This document shows positions 52,718 through 61,028 of a stretch of 64,000 nt of DNA, one piece after another. Positions within the stretch are counted from its first letter, which is position 1. Every line of letters starts with the position of its first letter. The DNA lies in NCBI RefSeq assembly GCF_035510375.1, contig NZ_DATKHG010000072.1; one strand, 5' to 3'. The position numbers and the translations under genes are program-made. Below the pieces are notes generated by a model that was given only the letters and a program-made list of their open reading frames with translations, ran no database searches and was not told the DNA's origin. The stretch comes from Paenibacillus_I sp035510375. Its GTDB lineage: Bacteria > Bacillota > Bacilli > Paenibacillales > Paenibacillaceae.

Positions 52718-53698
52718 ATGTCGATAAAAGTGGGTATTGCAGGTTATGGAAATCTCGGCAAAGGTGTCGAAAAGGCCATTCGGCAAAATTCGGACATGGA
52801 GCTCGTCGCCGTCTTCACCCGCAGACAGCCCGACCAACTCGCGCCAGGCGGGAACGGCGTCCGTTTTGAGCATATTTCCGCGGCGGAGCAGTATAAGGGT
52901 ATAATCGATGTCATGCTTCTGTGCGGCGGATCGGCGACCGACCTTCCCGAGCAGACGCCCGCGATCGCCAAAATGTTCAATACGGTCGACAGCTTCGACA
53001 CGCATGCCAAAATCCCTGAATTCTACGCAGCCGTCGATGCGGCGGCCAAGCAAGGCGGAACGCTGGCGGTCATCTCCACAGGCTGGGATCCGGGGTTGTT
53101 CTCGCTTAACCGGCTGCTCGCCGAAGCCATTCTCCCCGAAGGCAAGGACTATACGTTCTGGGGCAAAGGCGTAAGCCAAGGCCATTCCGACGCGATTCGG
53201 CGCGTGCCCGGCGTGAAAGCCGGCGTGCAATATACGGTTCCCGTGCAGGAAGTCATCGACCGTATCCGCTCGGGCGAGACGCCGGAATTGACGACGCGCG
53301 AAAAGCATCTGCGTCAATGCTACGTAGTAGCGGAAGAAGGCGCGGACCGGGAGAAAATCCTCGAAACGATCGTCAATATGCCGAACTACTTCTCGGATTA
53401 CGACACAACGGTTCATTTCATTTCGGAAGAGGAATTGAAAGCCGAGCATCAGGGCATGCCGCACGGCGGATTTGTTATCCGGAGCGGCATTACCGGGGAA
53501 GGGACAAAGCAAATCGTCGAATTCGGCTTGAAGCTGGAGAGCAATCCGGAGTTCACGGCTAGCGTACTCGTCGCCTGCGCGCGGGCCGCATACCGGCTCG
53601 GCAAGGAAGGGCAGTCCGGCGCCAGGACGGTATTCGATATCCCGCTCGGCCATCTGTCGCCAAAATCACCGGACGAGCTTCGCCGAGAATTACTGTAA
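52718..53698 (+). CDS. ddh: meso-Diaminopimelate D-dehydrogenase
   Basis: A 326-residue NADP-dependent enzyme. The Rossmann start KVGIAGYGNLGKGVE is followed by CGGSATDLPEQTP and the substrate segments STGWDPGLFSLNR and GKGVSQGHSDAIRR. It makes meso-diaminopimelate in one step from tetrahydrodipicolinate and ammonia, the shortcut route to lysine and peptidoglycan. Glutamate dehydrogenase, which also fixes ammonia, is the next gene but has a separate terminator and promoter. AAGGAGG precedes the ATG. Confidence 0.96.
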   Translation: MSIKVGIAGYGNLGKGVEKAIRQNSDMELVAVFTRRQPDQLAPGGNGVRFEHISAAEQYKGIIDVMLLCGGSATDLPEQTPAIAKMFNTVDSFDTHAKIPEFYAAVDAAAKQGGTLAVISTGWDPGLFSLNRLLAEAILPEGKDYTFWGKGVSQGHSDAIRRVPGVKAGVQYTVPVQEVIDRIRSGETPELTTREKHLRQCYVVAEEGADREKILETIVNMPNYFSDYDTTVHFISEEELKAEHQGMPHGGFVIRSGITGEGTKQIVEFGLKLESNPEFTASVLVACARAAYRLGKEGQSGARTVFDIPLGHLSPKSPDELRRELL

Positions 53699-53702
53699 AA
53701 TG

Positions 53703-53745
53703 ATAATGACCTTGTCATCCATGAGATGGCAAGGTCATTCTGTTA
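53703..53745 (+). terminator. terminator of ddh
   Basis: AATGACCTTG / CAAGGTCATT, 15-base loop, then CTGTTAT. Confidence 0.7.
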
Positions 53746-53797
53746 TATGAATTTTATTGTAATAGAGTAAATTAATCAGGCACCAAATATATTTTAA

Positions 53798-53827
53798 TTG
53801 GCGAATCCTCGAATCTTTGTTTAGAAT
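53798..53827 (+). promoter_or_regulatory. sigma-A promoter candidate of gdhA
   Basis: TTGGCG (53798-53803), 18 bases, TAGAAT (53822-53827), giving a leader of roughly 125 bases. Confidence 0.45.
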
Positions 53828-53842
53828 TGTGTAAGTACAAAG

Positions 53843-53923
53843 TGCAAATAATTACACAAAAAATGCAAATCGCGTGAGCAGGAAACAGGAATAGATGCAA
53901 ACAAAGATACAAAAACTGCAAAT
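53843..53923 (+). promoter_or_regulatory. four helically phased TGCAAA boxes upstream of gdhA
   Basis: TGCAAA begins at 53843, 53864, 53896 and 53917, spacings 21, 32 and 21 bases, i.e. two, three and two helical turns on one DNA face. The first, second and fourth continue as TGCAAAT. They occupy the leader of gdhA. Confidence 0.55.
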
Positions 53924-53959
53924 TCCGCGATTCAAACGAACGAAGGAGAGTTGTTAAAC

Positions 53960-55336
53960 GTGATAACGGTTACTCCCGAACAAGACCTGGCAGCAGCAAC
54001 ACAATATGTGCAGTCGGTGTACGAATCGGTCGTCAAGCGCAATCCCCACGAAAGCGAATTTCACCAAGCAATCAAAGAAATTCTGGATTCCCTCGTGCCT
54101 GTGTTCGCCAAGCATCCGAAATACATGCAGCACAGCATTCTTGAGCGGATCGTAGAACCCGAGCGTGTCGTTTCCTTCCGTGTCCCTTGGGTGGACGATG
54201 CGGGCAAGGTCCAGGTCAACCGCGGCTTCCGCGTGCAATTCAACAGCGCGATCGGACCTTACAAGGGCGGGCTTCGTTTTCATCCGTCCGTCAACGCAAG
54301 CATCATCAAGTTTCTCGGCTTCGAGCAAATTTTCAAAAACTCGTTGACCGGCCAGCCGATCGGCGGCGGCAAAGGCGGATCCGACTTCGACCCGAAGGGC
54401 AAATCGGACAATGAAATTATGCGCTTCACCCAAAGCTTCATGACCGAGCTGTTCAAATATATCGGTCCCGATGAGGACGTGCCGGCCGGCGACATCGGGG
54501 TCGGCGGCAGGGAAATCGGCTACATGTTCGGGCAGTACCGGCGGATTCGCGGCGGCCATGAGGCCGGCGTTCTGACAGGCAAAGGCGTCATTTTCGGCGG
54601 AAGCCTTACAAGAACGGAAGCGACCGGATACGGCTGCGTGTACTTCGTGAATGAAATGCTGAAATTCAAAGGCTTGAGCTTCGAGGGAAGCACCGTTGTC
54701 GTCTCCGGTTCAGGCAACGTAGCGATCTATGCCATCGAGAAAGCCCATCAATTGGGCGCCAAGGTCGTCGCGTGCAGCGACTCGGGCGGCTACGTCTACG
54801 ACGCGAACGGCATCAACCTCGCGACCGTCAAACGTTTGAAAGAGGTCGAGCGCAAGCGGATCCGCGAGTATGTAAATGAGCACCCGCATGCGATATACAT
54901 CGAAGGCTTCGAAGGCATTTGGACGATCCCTTGCGACATCGCGCTTCCGTGCGCAACGCAAAATGAAATCAACGAGAACGCCGCCAGAATCCTGGTCGCA
55001 AACGGCGTAAAAGCGATCGGCGAAGGCGCGAACATGCCGAGCACGCTGGAAGCGATCGAGGTGTTTCATGACAATCATGTGCTGTTCGGACCGGCCAAAG
55101 CGGCCAATGCGGGCGGCGTCGCGGTTTCCGCGCTCGAGATGGCCCAGAACAGCATGAGACTGAACTGGACGTTCGAGGAAGTGGACGCGAAGCTGCACAG
55201 CATCATGAAAAACATCTACCAGAACGCCGTATTGGCGGCCGAAGAGTACGGTTATTCCGGAAACCTGGTCGTCGGCGCCAACATCGCCGGCTTCACCCGG
55301 GTTGCCGATGCCATGATTGCGCAAGGCGTCGTGTAA
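53960..55336 (+). CDS. gdhA: NADP-type glutamate dehydrogenase
   Basis: A 458-residue hexameric enzyme. IGPYKGGLRFHPSVN carries the catalytic lysine, GGGKGGSDFDPKG and PAGDIGVGGREIGY the substrate and active-site Asp, and SGSGNVAIYA the nucleotide loop; VACSDSGGY is the usual NADP-type sequence. It makes glutamate from 2-oxoglutarate and ammonia. GTG 53960 lies 11 bases after AAGGAG; TTG 53951 is too close to it. It may supply nitrogen in the same conditions as ddh. Confidence 0.97.
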   Translation: MITVTPEQDLAAATQYVQSVYESVVKRNPHESEFHQAIKEILDSLVPVFAKHPKYMQHSILERIVEPERVVSFRVPWVDDAGKVQVNRGFRVQFNSAIGPYKGGLRFHPSVNASIIKFLGFEQIFKNSLTGQPIGGGKGGSDFDPKGKSDNEIMRFTQSFMTELFKYIGPDEDVPAGDIGVGGREIGYMFGQYRRIRGGHEAGVLTGKGVIFGGSLTRTEATGYGCVYFVNEMLKFKGLSFEGSTVVVSGSGNVAIYAIEKAHQLGAKVVACSDSGGYVYDANGINLATVKRLKEVERKRIREYVNEHPHAIYIEGFEGIWTIPCDIALPCATQNEINENAARILVANGVKAIGEGANMPSTLEAIEVFHDNHVLFGPAKAANAGGVAVSALEMAQNSMRLNWTFEEVDAKLHSIMKNIYQNAVLAAEEYGYSGNLVVGANIAGFTRVADAMIAQGVV

Positions 55337-55355
55337 ATCAGGCTCCGCGCAAACG

Positions 55356-55395
55356 AAAGGGCCGGAAATCTCAGGCGAGATTTCCGGCCCTTTGC
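55356..55395 (+). terminator. terminator of gdhA
   Basis: Perfect stem AAAGGGCCGGAAATCTC / GAGATTTCCGGCCCTTT with loop AGGC. Confidence 0.9.
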
Positions 55396-55516
55396 GCATG
55401 CCGTCAGCCGTGTCAAGCCGCACCGGGTCTGAGACTTTAGCATGGCAGCCGACTAAGCATAAATCCCGATCCGGTGTTATAATGGAGCGTATAAACAAGC
55501 GGGAGACGACGACTTT

Positions 55517-56275
55517 ATGAAGCTGGTATCCTGGAATGTAAATGGCTTAAGGGCGTGCGTTAACAAAGGCTTTCACGATTACTTCAGAGAAACGGCAGCC
55601 GATATTTTCTGCATTCAGGAGACGAAGCTGCAAGAAGGACAAATCAACATGGATAGCCTTGAGGGGTATTCGCAGTATTGGAACCACGCGATCAAGAAGG
55701 GATATTCCGGGACGGCCGTATTTACGAAGCTCAAGCCTCTGTCGGTGCGGTACGGCCTGGAGGAGGATCAGGAGCCCGAAGGACGGATCCTGACGTTGGA
55801 GTTTGACGGCTTCTATCTCGTCAATGTGTATACGCCGAATGCCCGAAGAGATTTATCCAAGCTGCCGTACCGGCTGGAATGGGAGGATCGCTTTTGCGCC
55901 TATTTGCTGGAGCTGGACGCACGCAAGCCTGTCATTATTTGCGGCGACTTGAATGTGGCCCACCGGGAGATCGACATCAAGAATGCCAAATCCAACCGCG
56001 GCAACTCCGGCTTTACCGATGAGGAAAGAGACAAGATGACACGGCTGCTGGACGCCGGATTTATCGATACGTTCAGACATTTTTATCCGGACCGGACGGA
56101 CGCCTATTCCTGGTGGTCTTATATGCCGAAGGTGAGAGAGCGGAACATCGGGTGGAGAATCGATTATTTCCTCGTCTCCGCCAGGTTGAAGTCCCATTTG
56201 ATCGACGCGCGAATCGACTGCGACATCATGGGGAGCGACCATTGCCCAGTGGTGCTGGAGATAGCGGATCTGTGA
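55517..56275 (+). CDS. exoA: Exodeoxyribonuclease III / AP endonuclease
   Basis: A 252-residue EEP-family nuclease. SWNVNGLRA, QETKLQ (metal Glu), YTPNA, CGDLNVAHREID and the final GSDHCPV (catalytic His) are all in place. It cuts DNA at abasic sites in base excision repair, and in B. subtilis ExoA also protects germinating spores. A TATAAT lies at 55479-55484, about 35 bases before the start. Confidence 0.97.
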   Translation: MKLVSWNVNGLRACVNKGFHDYFRETAADIFCIQETKLQEGQINMDSLEGYSQYWNHAIKKGYSGTAVFTKLKPLSVRYGLEEDQEPEGRILTLEFDGFYLVNVYTPNARRDLSKLPYRLEWEDRFCAYLLELDARKPVIICGDLNVAHREIDIKNAKSNRGNSGFTDEERDKMTRLLDAGFIDTFRHFYPDRTDAYSWWSYMPKVRERNIGWRIDYFLVSARLKSHLIDARIDCDIMGSDHCPVVLEIADL

Positions 56276-56348
56276 AGCAAGGCCAGGATGCCTCGAGTTC
56301 TTCAAAAGAATAATTTTCCGCCAACTCTGTACCCGACCTGCCGAACAC

Positions 56349-56377
56349 TTGATCGCATAACGGATTAACGGTAAGAT
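56349..56377 (+). promoter_or_regulatory. promoter of the small toxin mRNA
   Basis: TTGATC (56349-56354), 17 bases, TAAGAT (56372-56377). Transcription would start near 56384, about 50 bases before the small ORF. Confidence 0.65.
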
Positions 56378-56435
56378 AGAAATGTACAATTGAACCTTGG
56401 GTGGGCGTGGTTTCCCTTCGGAAGGAGGTGAGGCC

Positions 56436-56531
56436 ATGGAGCTAAAAGACGCAATTACGATCATGATTCTTTTCGGCACATTCATCATTGCGCTTTTAAC
56501 ATACATCGCGAATAACTACAAGAGAAAGTAA
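56436..56531 (+). CDS. Holin-like small hydrophobic toxin (type I toxin-antitoxin)
   Basis: A 31-residue peptide: a short charged start (MELKDA), one hydrophobic helix (ITIMILFGTFIIALLTYIA) and a basic end (NNYKRK), the layout of the putative holin-like toxin family and of TxpA/BsrG-type membrane toxins. The ribosome site AAGGAGGTGA is perfect but is partly paired with the CCTT just upstream. The mRNA leader AACCTTGGGTGGG (56393-56405) can pair with CCCACCCCAAGGTT (56535-56548) after the stop. Such leader-to-tail pairing and a convergent antisense RNA are hallmarks of type I systems. Confidence 0.75.
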   Translation: MELKDAITIMILFGTFIIALLTYIANNYKRK

Positions 56532-56569
56532 AAACCCACCCCAAGGTTGACCGCCGAAGGTGGGTTTTT
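56530..56569. terminator. shared bidirectional terminator of toxin mRNA and antisense RNA
   Basis: AAAAACCCACC / GGTGGGTTTTT with an 18-base loop: A run on one side and T run on the other on both strands, beginning at the toxin stop codon. Confidence 0.85.
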
Positions 56570-56649
56570 GTGCTCTTCATTGAACTTGAAGGGGCATCCC
56601 ATCCAAGCCAATTGTGCAAGCCGAGTGTTTGCCGCACTCGGTCTTTCTG
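56530..56649 (-). ncRNA. antisense RNA antitoxin candidate
   Basis: A predicted ~120-base minus-strand RNA from the promoter at 56656-56685 to the shared terminator. It contains a hairpin CCGAGTG / CACTCGG (56621-56641) and is complementary to the last ~40 bases of the toxin mRNA, where it would compete with the leader-tail pairing or recruit RNase III. No ORF with a ribosome site is present in it. Confidence 0.6.
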
Positions 56650-56655
56650 ATTTTG

Positions 56656-56685
56656 ATTTTAACATATGCGAGATCGCATAGACAA
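56656..56685 (-). promoter_or_regulatory. promoter of the antisense RNA
   Basis: Minus-strand TTGTCT (56680-56685), 18 bases, TAAAAT (56656-56661) preceded by TGT, an extended -10. Confidence 0.65.
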
Positions 56686-56732
56686 GTGCGGTTTGATACA
56701 ACTGCCAATATCATCGTCCTGGCCGCTGCCTC

Positions 56733-57581
56733 TTATTCTTCCCCCGTCGCCACCCGGTTCTCCTTGTTCGACACCCAATCGCTCCAGCTTCCCGCGTACA
56801 GCTTCACGTTGCGGAAGCCGGCCGCTTCCAGCGCGAACACGTTCGGGCAGGCCGTCACGCCCGAGCCGCAGTAGACGATGATCTCGGCGTCCTCCGGCAG
56901 ATCGGCGAACCGCTCGCGCTGCGCCTCCGCGCTTTTCCAGCGTCCTTCCTCATCCAAGCCGTACTTCCAGAACCGGTTGATTGCGCCCGGTATATGACCG
57001 GCTACCGGATCGATCGGCTCTGATTCGCCCAAGTAGCGGAATGCTTCCCGCGAATCGATCAGTACCGCACCCGGCTTGCCCAGCAACGCCCGCACCTCGG
57101 CCTGATCGGCCGCCAGTTCCGGACGAATCCGCACTTCATACGTCACATCCTCCACCGGCGCCGGCACCTCTGCCGTCACAGGCCGGCCCTTGGCCGACCA
57201 CTCGGCGAATCCGCCGTCCAGCATATATGCCCCGCCCGTATGGCCGGTATAGCGAAGCAGCCAGCATAACCGGGCCGCCATCGCGCCGCCTTGATCGTCG
57301 TAGGCGACGACCGTCGTTTCATTGCCGATTCCCATCCGCGATAAAGCGGCAGCCAGTCTGTCCGCATCCGGCAGCGGATGGCGTCCGCCCGCTCCGCCGG
57401 GCTGTTTCGGTCCCGATAAATCCCGCTCCAGGTCCGCATAATAGGCTCCCGGTATATGAACCGCCAGATAGGCCAATCGCCCCGCCTCCGGATCGTTAAG
57501 CGCAAACCTGCAATCCACGACGGCAAGCCCTTCCTCGCCTAACCGGGCCGCCAGCCACTCCGTCGTTACGGTTCCTTTCAT
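56733..57581 (-). CDS. sseA: Sulfurtransferase (rhodanese, SseA type)
   Basis: A 282-residue two-domain rhodanese. The N-terminal domain is inactive as usual; the C-terminal domain has the active-site loop VYCGSGVTACPN with the catalytic Cys. The CGSGVTA form is typical of 3-mercaptopyruvate sulfurtransferases. ATG 57581 follows AAAGGAG by nine bases; an ATG ten codons upstream lacks a site. Single gene. Confidence 0.92.
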   Translation of the reverse strand: MKGTVTTEWLAARLGEEGLAVVDCRFALNDPEAGRLAYLAVHIPGAYYADLERDLSGPKQPGGAGGRHPLPDADRLAAALSRMGIGNETTVVAYDDQGGAMAARLCWLLRYTGHTGGAYMLDGGFAEWSAKGRPVTAEVPAPVEDVTYEVRIRPELAADQAEVRALLGKPGAVLIDSREAFRYLGESEPIDPVAGHIPGAINRFWKYGLDEEGRWKSAEAQRERFADLPEDAEIIVYCGSGVTACPNVFALEAAGFRNVKLYAGSWSDWVSNKENRVATGEE

Positions 57582-57671
57582 ACGTCTCAGCTCCTTTATC
57601 GATTCCGGCACGCAGCAGGTCTGCGCTCAGATCCCGCGCGCGTTGCAGCGCTGCATGGCGGCGATTCCTTC

Positions 57672-58934
57672 CTAACGTCTGGCAGCCTTCGGCCGTCGAA
57701 GACCGCCATTTTCCGCATCGCGGCCAACTTCAGCCGACCTCGTCTCTACCGCCTCCGCCCGCTTGATGCGTTTAGCCGAAGCCGCCATGGCGCCTAGCAG
57801 GACGATAAGCATGGAAGAAGCGACGACAAGCATCCACAGCGTAAACCCCGCATCATATTGTTCCATGAGCGAACCGGTCAGCCTCGGCATCAATGCGCCT
57901 CCCAGCCCTCCGGCCGCGATAAGCAGGCTCGTCGTTTTCTCGGTCATGCCCGCAATTCGCTCATTGACGTACAATAAGCCGATGGCGAACACGCCCGACC
58001 ACAGCAGACCGTCGAGACCGATCCAGACCAACCCGAACCCGCCGCTGCCGGTCAAAGCGATGAACGCCATTACAGCCGCACCGGCTGCGGTCGATAAGAG
58101 CAAATACCGGAAATAGCCGCCCCATTCCGCCAACCTGCCGGAGAACAGCCTGCCGACCACCATCATGCCCCAGAAAATGCTGAGGGAGGAAGCGGCGGCA
58201 GCCTCGCTCATGCCCGTTCGCTCCTTCATAATTGCAGGCAAATAATTGCTGAAGCTCATTTCCATGCCCACATAGATCGCGAAGTACAGTGTCCCGATCA
58301 ACAACAACGGCATCGTAGCAACGCTGTACCGGGCCATACGCTTCACCCCCGCACCGGCTGAAGAAGACGGCGAGTACGCGAGCAGGTCATCCGTCTGTCC
58401 GAACGACACCGTCAGCCACAGCAGCGTCGTAATGCCGGCCAAGCCCGTGACGATCGGAAAAGCGAACTGCCATACATCGGCATCGATGAGCAGCGCGGCG
58501 ATGCCCGGCATGACGAGCGCCCCGAGACCGAAAAACACCTCCAGCCGCGTCATCGCCTCGGCCTTGCGCCGGGCCACAAATTCGATAATGACCGCGCCGA
58601 GCACGGCCTCCGTCAGCCCGAACCCGAAGCCCGCGACCGGAGCGACGGTAAGCATCCATTCCCAAGGCGGCAGCAGGCTGTAGGCCGCCTCGGCGGCAGT
58701 CAGCGCGCCGAGCGCCGCCAGCAGCGCGTTGCGCCTGCCGACTCTTCGCGTCATGTACGGCGCGGCCAACACGCCGAACAAAAATCCAAGAAACTGGTTC
58801 ATAATCCATTGACCGCCGTCCCCATATTGCAGGCCGTAGTAGTCCAGCACCTGGATCAGCACCGCGCCCGCGACGACGTGCGCCATACCGATCACCAAAT
58901 AGGACAAGCAGCCCAACCAAATCAATTTGCGCAT
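57672..58934 (-). CDS. Major facilitator superfamily transporter
   Basis: A 420-residue transporter with about twelve membrane segments and the MFS loop 2-3 pattern (PYMTRRVGRRNALLAA). Charged loops (SFGQTDDLLAYSPSSS) mark the centre between the two halves. It resembles the fucose/glucose-type permeases but the substrate cannot be given. The C-terminal ~30 residues are basic and cytoplasmic. AAAGGAG precedes ATG 58934. The upstream sulfurtransferase lies 90 bases beyond its end. Confidence 0.88.
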   Translation of the reverse strand: MRKLIWLGCLSYLVIGMAHVVAGAVLIQVLDYYGLQYGDGGQWIMNQFLGFLFGVLAAPYMTRRVGRRNALLAALGALTAAEAAYSLLPPWEWMLTVAPVAGFGFGLTEAVLGAVIIEFVARRKAEAMTRLEVFFGLGALVMPGIAALLIDADVWQFAFPIVTGLAGITTLLWLTVSFGQTDDLLAYSPSSSAGAGVKRMARYSVATMPLLLIGTLYFAIYVGMEMSFSNYLPAIMKERTGMSEAAAASSLSIFWGMMVVGRLFSGRLAEWGGYFRYLLLSTAAGAAVMAFIALTGSGGFGLVWIGLDGLLWSGVFAIGLLYVNERIAGMTEKTTSLLIAAGGLGGALMPRLTGSLMEQYDAGFTLWMLVVASSMLIVLLGAMAASAKRIKRAEAVETRSAEVGRDAENGGLRRPKAARR

Positions 58935-59094
58935 GATATCTCCTTTGTACATTCGTGCTGTATCCGGTTGCATCTTAACCGATGCGCATCGTTTCTTCCA
59001 ATCATCCTATCCTACGATATCCATCATACCACGCGGCGCCGGCCGTTTGGTATACTGATTACAACGCCGGACGGCAAATAGGAGGAATGGCCCC

Positions 59095-59640
59095 ATGATC
59101 CGCAATACAGGCTCGAATAGCGCAGAAAAGCTGCCGGAACCTTTTCGCGGCATCCGCGTTGTCCCCATGCAGGAATCGCATGGACCGCTGCTGTGCGCTT
59201 GGCGGTATAAGAAGCCGTACGACATTTTCAACTGGCCGTCTTGGGAGGAAATGACCGCCCGCGCGATCGAGTTCGGCGACCCCGAGCTCCGCGCCAAGCA
59301 GTTCGCGTCCGTAGTCAATGGAGACGGCGAACTGCTCGGCTTCGCGCAATTTTTCCCGATTACGGGCGTTACAAGGCTCGGCGTCGGCATGCGCCCCGAC
59401 TTATGCGGCCTGGGTGCGGGCCCGGCTTTCATGCGGGCGATTGCGGAAGAAGCGCGCCGCCGGATGCCGGGCAACATCATCGACCTTGAAGTGTTGACGT
59501 GGAACAAACGGGCGATCAAAGCCTACAGCAAAGCCGGATTCGTCGTAGAGGACACCTATTGGCGGCCGACGCCGATCGGGCCGGACGAATTCCACTGCAT
59601 GGTTTACCGCGCCGGCGGGCCGGACGCAGGCACAAGCTGA
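59095..59640 (+). CDS. GNAT family acetyltransferase
   Basis: A 181-residue N-acetyltransferase. Acetyl-CoA motif A is GVGMRPDLCGLGAGPAFMRAI (R-x-x-G-x-G-x variant), followed by motif B (WNKRAIKAYSKAGFVVED). IRVVPMQESHGPLLCAW is the substrate side. The substrate is unknown. AGGAGG lies seven bases before ATG 59095. Confidence 0.88.
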   Translation: MIRNTGSNSAEKLPEPFRGIRVVPMQESHGPLLCAWRYKKPYDIFNWPSWEEMTARAIEFGDPELRAKQFASVVNGDGELLGFAQFFPITGVTRLGVGMRPDLCGLGAGPAFMRAIAEEARRRMPGNIIDLEVLTWNKRAIKAYSKAGFVVEDTYWRPTPIGPDEFHCMVYRAGGPDAGTS

Positions 59641-59702
59641 CATGCGAAACAAGCCCGCGGCGCACGCGCGATGCGTTCCGCGGACCTTCGCCTGTCTGTG
59701 GC

Positions 59703-59996
59703 CTAGATCAAACGAACGATCCGAATTTCCGTACCGTCCACCGACACCTCGATGACATGATGCTTCGGACGGTAGACCACGACACCGCCTCCCACCTCAA
59801 TCGTCGGCTGCTCGCCGAGCCCATAGAAAACATCGTCCGCCAGCGCCTCCATCACCTCCCGCCGCTCGCTCTCCCCAAGCGTCTCCCACTCTTCCCCCGT
59901 CATATCGAAAAATGTATAGCTGTCCGCAATCCCGCCGACCGCATCGGTCAAATCCCGCAGAATGTCCCTGTATTCTCTTGCATGCTTCACGCCCAT
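59703..59996 (-). CDS. Small acidic protein of unknown function
   Basis: A 97-residue protein with an acidic helical middle (MTGEEWETLGESERREVMEALADDVFYGLG) and two C-terminal beta strands (IEVGGGVVVYRPKHHVIEVSVDGTEIRIVRLI). No family was recognised. ATG 59996 has GGAAGGGAAT upstream; the frame is open to 60029. It faces the motAB promoter region, and its end is convergent with the GNAT gene. Confidence 0.6.
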   Translation of the reverse strand: MGVKHAREYRDILRDLTDAVGGIADSYTFFDMTGEEWETLGESERREVMEALADDVFYGLGEQPTIEVGGGVVVYRPKHHVIEVSVDGTEIRIVRLI

Positions 59997-60115
59997 CCGA
60001 TTCCCTTCCCTCCTCATGTTTGCGGCCAAAAGCCGTTCGCTTCCAGATCAGAAGCAGACACTTCCCGTCACCGCCACGAAACAGACACAACTCCACTTCC
60101 TATTAAACTTTACTC

Positions 60116-60142
60116 TAATATTCTCCACATTTCTGACGATAA
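60116..60142 (+). promoter_or_regulatory. sigma-D (flagellar) promoter of motAB
   Basis: TAAT (60116-60119), exactly 15 bases, GACGATAA (60135-60142): one mismatch in each box from TAAA-N15-GCCGATAA, the sigma-D consensus, 85 bases before motA. Confidence 0.7.
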
Positions 60143-60227
60143 ATACTATAATGGATTTTGTCGAAAACGTTCGTTCTTTGCCGCAATCCGCTCGACCCGG
60201 TATTTACATTTGGCTATGAGGTGTATT

Positions 60228-61028
60228 ATGGAAAAATCAACCGTTATCGGAATCGCACTCGGTTTGGTCGCCGTCTTGCTCGGGATGTTCCTTAAGGAAG
60301 CGCCGCTCGGCCAACTTATCAATCCAGCCGCTTATGTTATTATTTTGGTCGGCACTGCGGCCTCGCTTTTCATCGGCTTTCCGCTTTCCGAAATCAAGAA
60401 ATTCCCTGCGCTCCTCAGAATCGTTTTTCGCGAGCAGAAGCTCGTGCCGCGTGAAGAATTGATCAGCATGTTCATGGAATGGGCGACGATCACCCGCCGT
60501 GAAGGTTTGCTTGCCCTTGAATCGAAGGTGGATGAAATCGAAGATCCGTTCCTCCGCAACGGGATGCGCATGATCATCGACGGCAACGACCAGGACTTCG
60601 TCCGGGACGTCCTGCTGGAGGAAGTATCCGCAACGGAGGATCGCCATAAAGCCGGAGCGCTGATTTTTTCCCAGGCCGGCATGTATGCGCCGACGCTTGG
60701 GGTTCTGGGCGCCGTTATCGGCCTGATCGCAGCGCTTGCCGACATGAGCAATATGGAAGCGCTGGCCAAGGCGATCGCAGCCGCGTTCATCGCTACGCTG
60801 CTCGGTATCTTTACCGGATATGTCCTTTGGCATCCGATCTCCAACAAGCTGAAACGGCTTTCCCGCCGGGAGTCCGAAATCAGGCTCATGATGGTCGAAG
60901 GCTTGCTCTCCATTCAATCGGGCGTATCGACGATCGCAATCAGCCAGAAGCTTTCCGTCTTCCTGACGCCGACCGAACGGAAAGCCATGTCGGAAACGGA
61001 GGGTACAGCCGTTGAGCAAAAAGCATAA
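60228..61028 (+). CDS. motA: Flagellar motor stator protein MotA
   Basis: A 266-residue protein with four membrane segments (about 5-20, 31-50, 146-166 and 178-200), a cytoplasmic loop with charged residues that meet FliG, and the conserved proline in the TM3-TM4 part (GMYAPTLGVLGAVIGLI). With MotB it forms the proton channel that turns the flagellum. ATG 60228 follows GAGGTG. It overlaps motB by 17 bases. Confidence 0.97.
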   Translation: MEKSTVIGIALGLVAVLLGMFLKEAPLGQLINPAAYVIILVGTAASLFIGFPLSEIKKFPALLRIVFREQKLVPREELISMFMEWATITRREGLLALESKVDEIEDPFLRNGMRMIIDGNDQDFVRDVLLEEVSATEDRHKAGALIFSQAGMYAPTLGVLGAVIGLIAALADMSNMEALAKAIAAAFIATLLGIFTGYVLWHPISNKLKRLSRRESEIRLMMVEGLLSIQSGVSTIAISQKLSVFLTPTERKAMSETEGTAVEQKA

